Assembly: GCA_016742125.1 (NCBI GenBank)
Contig: JACVCM010000037.1
Span: 1 to 29,447 of the forward strand
Reading direction: 5' to 3'
From: Sphingomonadaceae bacterium
Lineage (GTDB): Bacteria; Pseudomonadota; Alphaproteobacteria; Sphingomonadales; Sphingomonadaceae
Length of the DNA stretch: 29,447 nucleotides
The notes under the pieces are model-generated. The model saw nothing but the letters and a program-made list of their open reading frames with translations. It did no database searches and had not been told where the DNA came from. The translations under genes and the position numbers were made by a program. Shown here in pieces: positions 1 through 7,196 of the stretch. Every line of letters starts with the position of its first letter. Position 1 is the first letter of the stretch.

Positions 1-37
1 CCCCCCCCCCCTCCGGGGGGGGGGCGGGGGGTGGGTT
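1..37. other. Low-complexity C-run / G-run at window start
   Basis: The window opens with a run of eleven C, a T and two C, then ten G, a C and six more G, followed by TGGG. This is unlike anything else in the window. It may be a contig-end or base-calling artefact, or a genuine GC-rich hairpin. No coding signal is visible in it. Confidence 0.6.
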
Positions 38-70
38 TGTGCCGAGTTGCGCATATCCTCACCGCCCCAC

Positions 71-100
71 CCCAACCCCTCCCCTGAAGGGGAGGGGCTT
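71..100. repeat. GC-rich palindromic intergenic repeat
   Basis: Positions 76-84 (CCCCTCCCC) and 89-97 (GGGGAGGGG) form a perfect 9-bp stem around the loop TGAA. With the flanking CACCCCAA this matches the common GC-rich intergenic palindrome of alphaproteobacteria, which translates as the false N-terminus PHPNPSPEGEG. Here it touches the start codon at 101, and its right arm contains the only Shine-Dalgarno-like stretch (GGAGG, 91-95) for that gene. Confidence 0.7.
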
Positions 101-1285
101 ATGACCGACCTCGGCTTCCTCCCCGACCGCTTGGCGCGGATCAGCGACCATATCCAGACCAATTATCTCGACGCCGGGAAGCTGCCTTTTGCCTCGCTGC
201 TTATAGGACGCGGAGACGAAATTGCCCACCAATGGAGTTCGGGCGTCGCCGAAGATGCGATCTTCCGTATCGCCAGCATGACCAAGCCCATCACCTCGGT
301 TGCCTTCATGCAGCTGGTCGAGCAGGGCAAGGTCGCGGTCACCGATCCGGTTGCCAAATATATTCCCGAATTTGCCAAGCTCGGCGTGTTCGTCGCGGGC
401 GGCGGCAATGTACCTTTCGTCACCCGCCCGCCTGCATCGCCGATGCGTATCGTCGATGTGCTGCGCCACACGACCGGCTTTACCTACAGCTTTCAGGAAC
501 GCACCAATGTCGATGCGGCGTATCGCAAGACCGAAGTCGAGAGCTGGAACAAGAATAGTTCGCAGGGCTTCATCGATACGCTCGCAACCATCCCGCTCGA
601 ATTCGATCCCGGCAGCCAGTGGAATTATTCGGTGTCGACCGATGTGCTGGGCATATTGATCGAGCGGATCAGCGGGCAACCGCTCTTCGATTATTTCCAT
701 GAGCATATCTTTGCGCCGTTGGGCATGAAAGACACCTATTTCACCGTCCCCCCCGAAAAGGTCGGACGCGTGCCCCAATGTTTTGCCTTCGATCCCGAGA
801 AGAAGATGAAGCTGTTTGACGAGGCAGGTGCGAACAGCCTGTGGGCAAAGGGGTGGTCGTTCAACTCAGGTGGTGGCGGTCTCGCCTCGACGGTTGCAGA
901 TTATCACCGCTTTTGCCGGATGCTGCTCAAAGGCGGCGCGCTCGACGGTGTCCAGATCATCAGCCCCAAGACGCTTGAACTGATGACCGCCAATCACCTT
1001 CCCGGCGGACAGGACCTGACGCAAATGTCGAAATCGCTGTTCAGCGAGGCGGAGATGGCGGGAATCGGCTTCGGCCTCGGCTTCGCCACCACAATCGACA
1101 GTGCGGCGACGCTGACCCCTTGCTCTACCGGTGATTTCTACTGGGGTGGGATGTATTCGACCGCCTTCTTCGTCGATCCGGTTGAAGACATCATCATGAT
1201 TTTCATGACCCAGTTGATGCCGTCGAGCACCTATCCGGTGCGGCGTGAGATCAAGACGATGATCTATTCTGCTTTGGCGGCTTAG
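101..1285 (+). CDS. Serine hydrolase, class C beta-lactamase-related family
   Basis: A 394-residue protein of the beta-lactamase-related serine hydrolase family (class C beta-lactamases, D-aminopeptidases, esterases such as EstB). The nucleophile motif SMTK is at residues 59-62, with the catalytic-tyrosine region WNYSVST around Tyr176 and a conserved HTTGF near 123-127. The third motif, usually KTG or HxG, appears as WGGMYSTAFF near the C-terminus. No signal peptide is visible, so it is probably cytoplasmic. The reading frame is open back to 47, but the first 18 codons there are the translated palindromic repeat, so I place the start at ATG 101. Substrate cannot be told; esterase activity is as likely as beta-lactamase activity. 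It is convergent with the next gene, with a palindromic repeat between them. Confidence 0.85.
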   Translation: MTDLGFLPDRLARISDHIQTNYLDAGKLPFASLLIGRGDEIAHQWSSGVAEDAIFRIASMTKPITSVAFMQLVEQGKVAVTDPVAKYIPEFAKLGVFVAGGGNVPFVTRPPASPMRIVDVLRHTTGFTYSFQERTNVDAAYRKTEVESWNKNSSQGFIDTLATIPLEFDPGSQWNYSVSTDVLGILIERISGQPLFDYFHEHIFAPLGMKDTYFTVPPEKVGRVPQCFAFDPEKKMKLFDEAGANSLWAKGWSFNSGGGGLASTVADYHRFCRMLLKGGALDGVQIISPKTLELMTANHLPGGQDLTQMSKSLFSEAEMAGIGFGLGFATTIDSAATLTPCSTGDFYWGGMYSTAFFVDPVEDIIMIFMTQLMPSSTYPVRREIKTMIYSALAA

Positions 1286-1302
1286 GGCGACACATTCCAA
1301 TC

Positions 1303-1368
1303 GTCATCCTGAACTTGTTTCAGGATAACAAGCGGCGGTTCGTTATCCTGAAACAAGTTCAGGATGAC
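1303..1368. repeat. Nested palindromic repeat (REP-like), copy 1
   Basis: Two 27-nt arms (1303-1329 and 1342-1368) are perfect reverse complements around a 12-nt loop containing GCGGCGGTT. Each arm is itself a small hairpin (CCTGAA, five-base loop, TTCAGG). A second copy lies at 23087-23155. It sits between convergent genes and could act as a bidirectional terminator or mRNA-stabilising structure. The last base, 1368, is also the last base of the neighbouring minus-strand gene's stop codon. Confidence 0.9.
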
Positions 1369-2297
1369 TAGGCTTTCCCAAGCTGCGTAATCGCACGCTG
1401 CGTCGACGCCAAATAGCTGCCCCGATCATAGCGATAGGTTCCGATATAGTGGATGAAAGCGGGATCAGGCGGCAATGCCTCCTCCCAATGGTTGGTATAG
1501 CGGTCATAGGGGAGCTGGATCGGATCGGGATCGTTGGCGACGACGAAGTTCGACGCCGCCTGTTCGCTGCCCCATTCGTTGAAACGCGGCCCGACCGCTC
1601 GGCCGGCGTCTACGGCAAATCGTTCGGCCAGGGCACGACCTTCGGTCGATCTTGAAAAGCCTGCAAAACCGGCACATCCGCGGATATAACGAAGCTCTCC
1701 GGCCCCGGGTACATCGCGCAGGCCCGATTCGATAACCGACTGGATATGCGAGTAGAGTGGGCCGTCGGGATAAATCCTGCGGATCATGTCCGGCACGGTC
1801 ATGAAGCCATGCTTCACATCCTCGACCCCGCCGCCAAGGGTAAAGCTGCGGTTCGCATCGATGGCGGCCGCGACCTCGGGGACACACCCCAAGGTTACGG
1901 TATCGGAATCGAGCTGGATCACATAATGGTCGCGGCGCAAATCCAGTATGGCCAGCAACCGCTCCCAGCAATTGCCCTTGGGGCACGGCGCTGTCTGGAC
2001 GTCGGAAAGGGTCAATATGACCGGATCACCGACATGATCGGCCAGAACCAGTTTATCGGCCTTGGTCAGCGTGCCGTCGTCCAGCAACATCACCCGTCCG
2101 CGCTGCAACTGCGCATGAAGCGACTTCATCGCGACCAGATAGGGCAGCAAGACCGCAGTCCCGATCATCGAGAACAGGATGACACCGTCGTCCGCGGGTA
2201 TGATCGGGGGCGTGTTCAATATCTGCCGCACCACGCGGCCATGCTGCCACGCAGCCAACTTGCGGCCAAAAGCCGACCAGTATTCCGCGACCATCAT
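1368..2297 (-). CDS. Putative glycosyltransferase-like protein (GT-A fold)
   Basis: A 309-residue protein with no family I can name firmly. The stretch DHYVIQLDSDTVTLG (about residues 122-136) has the hydrophobic strand followed by DSD that is typical of the metal-binding DxD motif in GT-A nucleotide-sugar transferases. A later WGSEQAASN and a C-terminal aromatic-rich HYIGTYRYDRG fit that fold. There is one hydrophobic stretch near residues 40-57 but no clear signal peptide. It begins 11 nt after the stop of the EamA transporter gene, so the two are probably co-transcribed. ATG codons at 2297 and 2294 are both possible starts. The glycosyltransferase role is an inference from the DxD context only. 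Confidence 0.7.
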   Translation of the reverse strand: MMVAEYWSAFGRKLAAWQHGRVVRQILNTPPIIPADDGVILFSMIGTAVLLPYLVAMKSLHAQLQRGRVMLLDDGTLTKADKLVLADHVGDPVILTLSDVQTAPCPKGNCWERLLAILDLRRDHYVIQLDSDTVTLGCVPEVAAAIDANRSFTLGGGVEDVKHGFMTVPDMIRRIYPDGPLYSHIQSVIESGLRDVPGAGELRYIRGCAGFAGFSRSTEGRALAERFAVDAGRAVGPRFNEWGSEQAASNFVVANDPDPIQLPYDRYTNHWEEALPPDPAFIHYIGTYRYDRGSYLASTQRAITQLGKA

Positions 2298-2308
2298 CGC
2301 AAACGGCC

Positions 2309-3211
2309 TTAGATGGTTGCGATTTCAACTTGGTTAACTGGCTCCGGCTTGGCGCGCGCAGCAATCAGGCTGCCGCATATGATGAGAGCGGTACCCGCCA
2401 GCACCGGCAATGTCACCGGTTCGCCGAAGAACAACCAACCGAACAGGGCCGCCCAGACAAAGGCGGTATATTCGACCGGGATCAATATCTGCGCCTCCGC
2501 CCGCGCATAGGCCCAGCTCAACAACAAAAGCGAGATGATGGCAAGTACCGCAGCCGCGGCAATCATCGGCCCCTTGTCGATGGCAAATGGCGCAAGAAAC
2601 CAGGGAGCGGCGAGGCTGAGTGTGGCTGCTACAAACAGGTTCTGGAAAAACGCAATCTCGATTGGTCCGGCCAGTTGCGCCTGCTGCCGCGCCAGGATCA
2701 GATTGTAGGCGAATACTATTGCGGAAAACAGAACCGCGGCTGCCCCCCATAAATGCTCCGTCGTATAATGGCCCGACAGCCGACCGCCCATGATGATGAC
2801 AACACCGACCAGCCCCGCGACAGACGCCAGGATGGCCTCCCGCCCGATCTTTTCACCCAGCATCACCGCAGCCAGATAAAGCGCGACGACCGGGGCAATA
2901 AAACTCAGGCCGATAGCCTCGGCCAGAGGCAGCACGGTGATTGAATAGAAGAAACTGACCGCCATCACCGACACTATCATGCTGCGCCAAAGGTGGATCT
3001 TCAACACGTTGATTTGCGGCCATTTCTGCCGTGTCGCGATGAACAATAAACCCATCAGCAACGCGCCCAAGCTGTTGCGCCAGATTACTGCATTATAGGC
3101 GCCGATACCAAGCGCGATGTCCTTCATCGCCGCATCCATCAACGAGAAAAAGCCCACTCCGCTGCATGCGACCAGGAACGGAACGAAGGGGCGCGGGTGC
3201 AGCTGGGCCAT
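2309..3211 (-). CDS. EamA/DMT-family transporter
   Basis: A 300-residue integral membrane protein with about ten hydrophobic segments arranged as two similar halves of five, the hallmark of the drug/metabolite transporter (EamA, RhaT-like) superfamily. Typical features are the N-terminal segment ending in SLMDAAMK, the motif YNAVIWRN, and the second-half segment YTAFVWAALFGWLFFGEPV. Members export or import small metabolites across the inner membrane; the substrate cannot be predicted. It lies 82 nt downstream of the protease gene and 11 nt upstream of the glycosyltransferase-like gene on the same strand. The short C-terminal tail after the last helix is normal for the family. Confidence 0.9.
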   Translation of the reverse strand: MAQLHPRPFVPFLVACSGVGFFSLMDAAMKDIALGIGAYNAVIWRNSLGALLMGLLFIATRQKWPQINVLKIHLWRSMIVSVMAVSFFYSITVLPLAEAIGLSFIAPVVALYLAAVMLGEKIGREAILASVAGLVGVVIIMGGRLSGHYTTEHLWGAAAVLFSAIVFAYNLILARQQAQLAGPIEIAFFQNLFVAATLSLAAPWFLAPFAIDKGPMIAAAAVLAIISLLLLSWAYARAEAQILIPVEYTAFVWAALFGWLFFGEPVTLPVLAGTALIICGSLIAARAKPEPVNQVEIATI

Positions 3212-3293
3212 GCCGCCTCTTGGCCGAGTTGCCGACGCAACTCAACCCGCTTGCAGGCGCCGGGTGGCCGACCGAAGCTGGAACGCAGCAATA

Positions 3294-3815
3294 TTAGCTG
3301 ATGATCATCACATCATTCTCGATCTGTACCCTGCTCGCCTTGGCGAGAAAGGACTGACCCAGAAGCGAGACATGCAGCCCTTTCGGGATTATGACCGCGC
3401 TGACATTGTCTGCGCTCAATTCCCCCAATTGCACCGATTGCAGCACCACCGGCTTGCCTAAGACTTCGCCGCCAACCCCGCGCCCGACCCTTCGCAATTC
3501 TTCCTCGCTCCAGCTCAGGCCGATTGCTTCGGCATCCGCTGCGGTCAATGCGATGGTAGAAGCTCCGGTATCCACCAGAAAGCGGATTTCGGCGTCGTCC
3601 ACCTCGACATTGGCATAGAAATGCCCGTCCCCCTGCCGCGCCAGCATGCTTGGGGACCCTCGATCGTGGCTGTCTTCTTCAACAGACGCGGGTTCTTTAG
3701 GAGCAGTTTGCACACCCACCGCTCTCCCCTGAGGACCTGCAAGATCGCTGTCGGGCAAAGACCAGCCGGCGGCCAGAACGACCGCAAAGAGGATCAAGAC
3801 ACCCGTCCAGCGCAT
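3294..3815 (-). CDS. Membrane-anchored retropepsin-like aspartic protease
   Basis: A 173-residue protein with an N-terminal hydrophobic anchor (residues 5-20), a proline- and charge-rich linker to about residue 60, then a single retropepsin-like domain. The active-site motif is DTGAS at 82-86, preceded by YANVEVDDAEIRFLV, and the flap/psi-loop counterpart LLGQSFL is at 151-157. This matches the clan AA, TIGR02281-type proteins of alphaproteobacteria, which are periplasmic-facing and presumed to work as homodimers because each chain carries one catalytic Asp. The gene lies 23 nt downstream of the thioredoxin-like gene, within the ispG-led run. Physiological substrate is unknown. Confidence 0.9.
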   Translation of the reverse strand: MRWTGVLILFAVVLAAGWSLPDSDLAGPQGRAVGVQTAPKEPASVEEDSHDRGSPSMLARQGDGHFYANVEVDDAEIRFLVDTGASTIALTAADAEAIGLSWSEEELRRVGRGVGGEVLGKPVVLQSVQLGELSADNVSAVIIPKGLHVSLLGQSFLAKASRVQIENDVMIIS

Positions 3816-3838
3816 GACGGCATCCTACCGCTGCGGTT

Positions 3839-4354
3839 TTAAGAGGGCGTAAACGTCGCAAAATAGCGGTAAATGTCATCTTCGCTGCGGCTCGCGGCAT
3901 TTCGCCAGCCAATCGCGTCTTTCCGGCTGTTCAACAGCTTGCCGTCGGCTGACAGAAGCATCACCAAGGGCGTGTTCCTGACCTTGCCGATACCGAAACG
4001 CTTTGCGATGTCGAGATTGCGGCCCTTGCCGGTTTGCGGCGTACCGACGTCGACATAGACGAGACGGTAACGATCCTGCATCATGTCCATGAAACGCGGC
4101 GTGTCGAGCCAACCGGCGAGCCCGACGCTGTCATGACACCAGTTGGCGCCCATGATGACAACCACAATCCGACCTGTCAGCTTTGCGTCGGCCAGGGCCC
4201 GGTCGACATCGGCCTGCGCATCGCGGTCCGCAAAATAGGCCAGACCTTGCGGGTGGCTACTGCGCTGCGTCACTGGTGGAGGCGCCGGGGTAGCAGGCTC
4301 GGTCGTGTAGACGAGTGTCTGCAGCAGCAGATATCCCGCCAATGCGGACATCAT
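3839..4354 (-). CDS. Thioredoxin-like protein with CxxS active site
   Basis: A 171-residue thioredoxin-fold protein. A hydrophobic N-terminus (residues 3-15) is followed by a proline-rich linker and a thioredoxin-like domain from about residue 40. The active site reads NWCHDS: Cys73 is kept, but the second cysteine of CxxC is replaced by Ser76. The frame is open up to 4498, but ATG 4354 overlaps the upstream GNAT stop codon as ATGA, a standard coupling arrangement, so I start there. A monothiol site suggests isomerase, glutathione-type or non-redox binding work rather than dithiol reduction. This is an inference. It is located in the membrane or periplasm if the N-terminal segment acts as an anchor. 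Confidence 0.85.
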   Translation of the reverse strand: MMSALAGYLLLQTLVYTTEPATPAPPPVTQRSSHPQGLAYFADRDAQADVDRALADAKLTGRIVVVIMGANWCHDSVGLAGWLDTPRFMDMMQDRYRLVYVDVGTPQTGKGRNLDIAKRFGIGKVRNTPLVMLLSADGKLLNSRKDAIGWRNAASRSEDDIYRYFATFTPS

Positions 4355-4836
4355 TGTCCCCGCCCCGCCAGCCGGTCCAGCGCATCGCCGTCGACACGGA
4401 AGGTGGTCCATTCGTCCATCGGCCTTGCCCCCAGCGATTTGTAAAAATTGATCGCAGGCTCGTTCCAGTCGAGCACCCACCATTCCAGCCGCGCGCAATC
4501 GCGCTCGACGGCCAAAGCGGCCAGCCGTTTCAAAAGCGCCTTGCCCAGCCCCGATCCGCGTGCTTCGGGGCGCACGAACAGATCCTCAAGGTAAATCCCG
4601 GGTCGTCCTTCAAAGGTCGAAAAATTGTGGAAGAACAATGCAAAACCCTGCGGCACGCCATCAATCTCGCCGATCAGCACCTCCGCATAGGGGCGTTCCC
4701 CAAAAAGCCGCTCGCCCAGCGCTGCTTCGTCGAAGCGCACTTCGTCGGCCAGGCGTTCATATTCGGCCAGATCGCGAATAAACTGCGCGATGAGGGGCAG
4801 GTCGACCCGCTCCGCAAAGCGGACTGAAAGATTCAA
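4351..4836 (-). CDS. GNAT family N-acetyltransferase (diamine acetyltransferase-like)
   Basis: A 161-residue GNAT acetyltransferase. The acetyl-CoA pyrophosphate-binding motif A is VRPEARGSGLGKALL (88-102), preceded by the strand GIYLEDLF. The segment FFHNFSTFEGRPGIYLEDLF closely resembles spermidine/spermine N1-acetyltransferase (SAT1-like) proteins, and the C-terminal NEPAINFYKSLGARP is the usual motif B. A polyamine or amino-group substrate is therefore plausible but not shown. The start is TTG at 4836, whose TGA overlap with the ispG stop (TTGA) couples translation; no better in-frame ATG is seen nearby. The stop overlaps the start of the thioredoxin-like gene. Confidence 0.9.
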   Translation of the reverse strand: MNLSVRFAERVDLPLIAQFIRDLAEYERLADEVRFDEAALGERLFGERPYAEVLIGEIDGVPQGFALFFHNFSTFEGRPGIYLEDLFVRPEARGSGLGKALLKRLAALAVERDCARLEWWVLDWNEPAINFYKSLGARPMDEWTTFRVDGDALDRLAGRGQ

Positions 4837-5993
4837 GCAGCCTTCCCGTGTAGCGTGTCCATGCTTACCGACGCGCCCGCGTCGATCTCCGCCGCCTTGG
4901 CTTCAACCAGCTTGACAATATGGCCGATCATGTCGGCATCCTCGACATGATGGTCGGTGACGCCCGAAAGATAGACCATGTGCTTGCCATTGCCGCCGCC
5001 GGTGATGCCGATATCGGTCTCGCGCGCCTCACCCGGACCGTTCACCACGCAGCCAAGGACAGAAAGCGACATCGGCGTCTTGATATGTTGCAGCGCATCT
5101 TCCAGTTTCTGCACGGTGCGGATCACGTCGAAGCCCTGCCGCGCGCAGCTAGGGCAACTGACCACGCGGACACCGCGGGTGCGCAGGCCCAGGGATTTCA
5201 GGATTTCATAGCCGACGCGGACCTCTTCTTCAGGTTCCGCCGACAGGCTGACGCGGATCGTGTCGCCAATCCCGGCCCAGAGCAGGTTGCCGATGCCGAG
5301 TGCCGATTTCACCGTCCCGCCGATCAATCCACCGGCCTCTGTAATCCCAAGATGCAACGGGCAGTCGACCGCGTCGGCAAGACCCATATAGGCGGCAACC
5401 GCAAGGAATACGTCGGACGCCTTTACCGCGACCTTGTATTCGTGGAAATCGCGGTCCTGCAAAAGCTTGATATGGTCGAGTGCGCTTTCGATCAGCGCCT
5501 CGGGACATGGCTCGCCATATTTCTCAAGCAGGTCTTTTTCGAGGGACCCGGCATTCACGCCGATGCGGATTGCGCATCCATTGGCCTTGGCAGCATTGAC
5601 GACTTCGTTCACCCGTTCCGCACTGCCGATATTGCCGGGGTTGATGCGCAGGCACGCCGCCCCGGCATCTGCCGCTTCCAGGGCGCGTTTATAGTGGAAG
5701 TGGATGTCGGCAACGATGGGAACATTGGCCGCGCGGACAATCTGTTTGAGCGCCGTCGTGCTCTCCACATCCGGGCAGGAGACGCGGATGATATCGACAC
5801 CCGCATCTTCGCACCGCCTGATCTGGTCGATGGTCGCACCGGCATCGCTGGTCAGCGTATTGGTCATGGTCTGCACCGAAATCGGCGCATCGCCGCCAAC
5901 GGGGACATTGCCGACCATGATCTGGCGGGATTGACGACGCGCGATATCGCGCCACGGGCGGATGGAAGACATGGGGCGGATATAGTTTGCCAA
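4833..5993 (-). CDS. ispG: 4-hydroxy-3-methylbut-2-enyl diphosphate synthase (flavodoxin)
   Basis: A 386-residue IspG (GcpE), the sixth enzyme of the non-mevalonate (MEP) isoprenoid pathway, converting 2-C-methylerythritol 2,4-cyclodiphosphate to HMBPP. The N-terminal TIM-barrel part contains PISVQTMTNT (37-46) and VADIHFHYKRAL. The C-terminal [4Fe-4S] domain has Cys280 and Cys283 (CPSC) and Cys315 in GCVVNGPGE, with the catalytic Glu at 322. Length is normal for the bacterial form without the plant insert. The start could be Met1 or Met8. It is the first gene of the minus-strand run to 1368, and the 171-nt gap before the divergent asparaginase should hold its promoter. Confidence 0.97.
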   Translation of the reverse strand: MANYIRPMSSIRPWRDIARRQSRQIMVGNVPVGGDAPISVQTMTNTLTSDAGATIDQIRRCEDAGVDIIRVSCPDVESTTALKQIVRAANVPIVADIHFHYKRALEAADAGAACLRINPGNIGSAERVNEVVNAAKANGCAIRIGVNAGSLEKDLLEKYGEPCPEALIESALDHIKLLQDRDFHEYKVAVKASDVFLAVAAYMGLADAVDCPLHLGITEAGGLIGGTVKSALGIGNLLWAGIGDTIRVSLSAEPEEEVRVGYEILKSLGLRTRGVRVVSCPSCARQGFDVIRTVQKLEDALQHIKTPMSLSVLGCVVNGPGEARETDIGITGGGNGKHMVYLSGVTDHHVEDADMIGHIVKLVEAKAAEIDAGASVSMDTLHGKAA

Positions 5994-6044
5994 ATTCCGG
6001 GAGGCAAACAGAAGCGTTCATTTCACATATCCATCACCGAAAAA

Positions 6045-6117
6045 TGTAAAAGAGCCAAGGAGACGGCGAGAGGGAAGTTGGGAAACCCACCCCTCTTTCC
6101 CTCTTGTCTCATTTACA
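6045..6117. repeat. Nested inverted repeat between ispG and asparaginase
   Basis: A 73-nt element folds in nested steps: TGTAAA (6045-6050) with TTTACA (6112-6117), GAGAC (6060-6064) with GTCTC (6106-6110), AGAGGGAA (6069-6076) with TTCCCTCT (6097-6104), and TGGG/CCCA around AAA at the tip. It lies in the divergent 5' region of ispG and the asparaginase gene, so it could be a leader structure for either gene or a small mobile palindromic repeat. I see only this one copy here. Confidence 0.6.
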
Positions 6118-6148
6118 AATTTGCCTTCTCTATCGTTGCTGTCGCGAC

Positions 6149-6155
6149 AGAGGAG
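6149..6155 (+). promoter_or_regulatory. Ribosome binding site that decides the asparaginase start
   Basis: AGAGGAG at 6149-6155 directly abuts ATG 6156 (no spacing) but lies 9 nt before ATG 6165. The spacing favours 6165 as the true start. Confidence 0.7.
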
Positions 6156-6164
6156 ATGAACCCC

Positions 6165-7190
6165 ATGCCTGCCAAAATCATTCGCATCTGGTTGCTGTTG
6201 ATATTATCGCTCTCTGCGCCGCTGTCAGCCCATCCGGGCCATGACAATCAGAAGGACACAATAATGGCCGAGAAAAAATGGACGCTGGTCATCCACGGCG
6301 GTGCCGGGAGCATGGAACGCGGCAAGCTTTCGCCTGAGAAAGACGCCGCGGCGCGGGCGGGTCTGACGCGGGCGCTGGAAGCCGGGTCGGCCGTGCTCGC
6401 GAAAGGCGGGACCGCAATGGATGCGGTATCTGCGGCGATCATGGTCATGGAGGATGACGAGAATTTCAACGCGGGGCGCGGCGCTGTCTTCACCTATAAA
6501 GGCGTGAACGAGCTCGACGCTTCGATCATGGACGGCAAGACGCTTGGTGCAGGCGCTGTCACTGGCGCGCGCTACACGAAAAACCCGATCCTGCTCGCTC
6601 GCGCGGTGATGGAAGAGAGCCCGCATGTCATGCTGTCGCGTGAAGGTGCGGACGAGTTCAGCCGCGAACAAGGATTGGAGCAGGTCAACCCGGACTATTT
6701 CGCGACGCCCGAACGCTGGAGGCAGCTTGAAGAGCTGAAGGCGAAGAAATTGGGCTGGTACGATGTCGACCTGAAATATGGCACCGTCGGCGCGGTCGCG
6801 GTCGATAGCGACGGCAATGTCGCGGCTGGCACGTCAACTGGGGGCCTCACCGGCAAGCGCTGGGGCCGTATCGGTGATTCACCTATCATCGGGGCTGGCA
6901 ATTATGCCGACAACCGCGCCTGCGCGATCAGCGCAACCGGTGCAGGCGAGTTCTTCATCCGCCTCGGCATAGCCCATGAAATCTGCGCGCGGATGCGGAT
7001 GCTGGGCGAAGATGCCAAGACCGCCGCCGATCATGTGATGAAGGAACTGAAACTGCTCGGCGGCACCGGCGGCGTGATCGTCACTGCACCCGATGGTACA
7101 GCGACTTTCAGCTTCAACACCCCGGGCATGTACCGCGGCAAAGCGACGAGCGCGGGCGAAAAGATGGTTGCCGTTTATGGGGATGAATAG
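6165..7190 (+). CDS. Isoaspartyl peptidase / L-asparaginase (Ntn hydrolase)
   Basis: A 341-residue plant-type asparaginase (IaaA/EcAIII-like) that matures by autoproteolysis. A signal-peptide-like start (residues 5-22, ending APLSA) points to the periplasm; Met34 offers a leaderless alternative start. Family motifs seen are IHGGAGSM (43-50), NAGRGAVFT (102-110) and the cleavage site YGTVGAVAVD, where Thr207 becomes the N-terminal nucleophile of the beta chain, then TSTGGLTGKRWGRIGD for substrate binding. The reaction is hydrolysis of beta-aspartyl dipeptides and asparagine. The same frame is open far upstream over ispG, but that part is antisense shadow. It is convergent with the broken gene at 7197, with only 6 nt between the two stop codons. 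Confidence 0.92.
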   Translation: MPAKIIRIWLLLILSLSAPLSAHPGHDNQKDTIMAEKKWTLVIHGGAGSMERGKLSPEKDAAARAGLTRALEAGSAVLAKGGTAMDAVSAAIMVMEDDENFNAGRGAVFTYKGVNELDASIMDGKTLGAGAVTGARYTKNPILLARAVMEESPHVMLSREGADEFSREQGLEQVNPDYFATPERWRQLEELKAKKLGWYDVDLKYGTVGAVAVDSDGNVAAGTSTGGLTGKRWGRIGDSPIIGAGNYADNRACAISATGAGEFFIRLGIAHEICARMRMLGEDAKTAADHVMKELKLLGGTGGVIVTAPDGTATFSFNTPGMYRGKATSAGEKMVAVYGDE

Positions 7191-7196
7191 CTTTCG

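Noticed and set aside
4920..6164. A 756-residue plus-strand frame that starts inside ispG and runs into the asparaginase gene
   Set aside because: The first 415 codons are antisense to ispG and carry no domain; only the part from ATG 6165 is coding. The long open frame is a by-product of GC-rich codon use.
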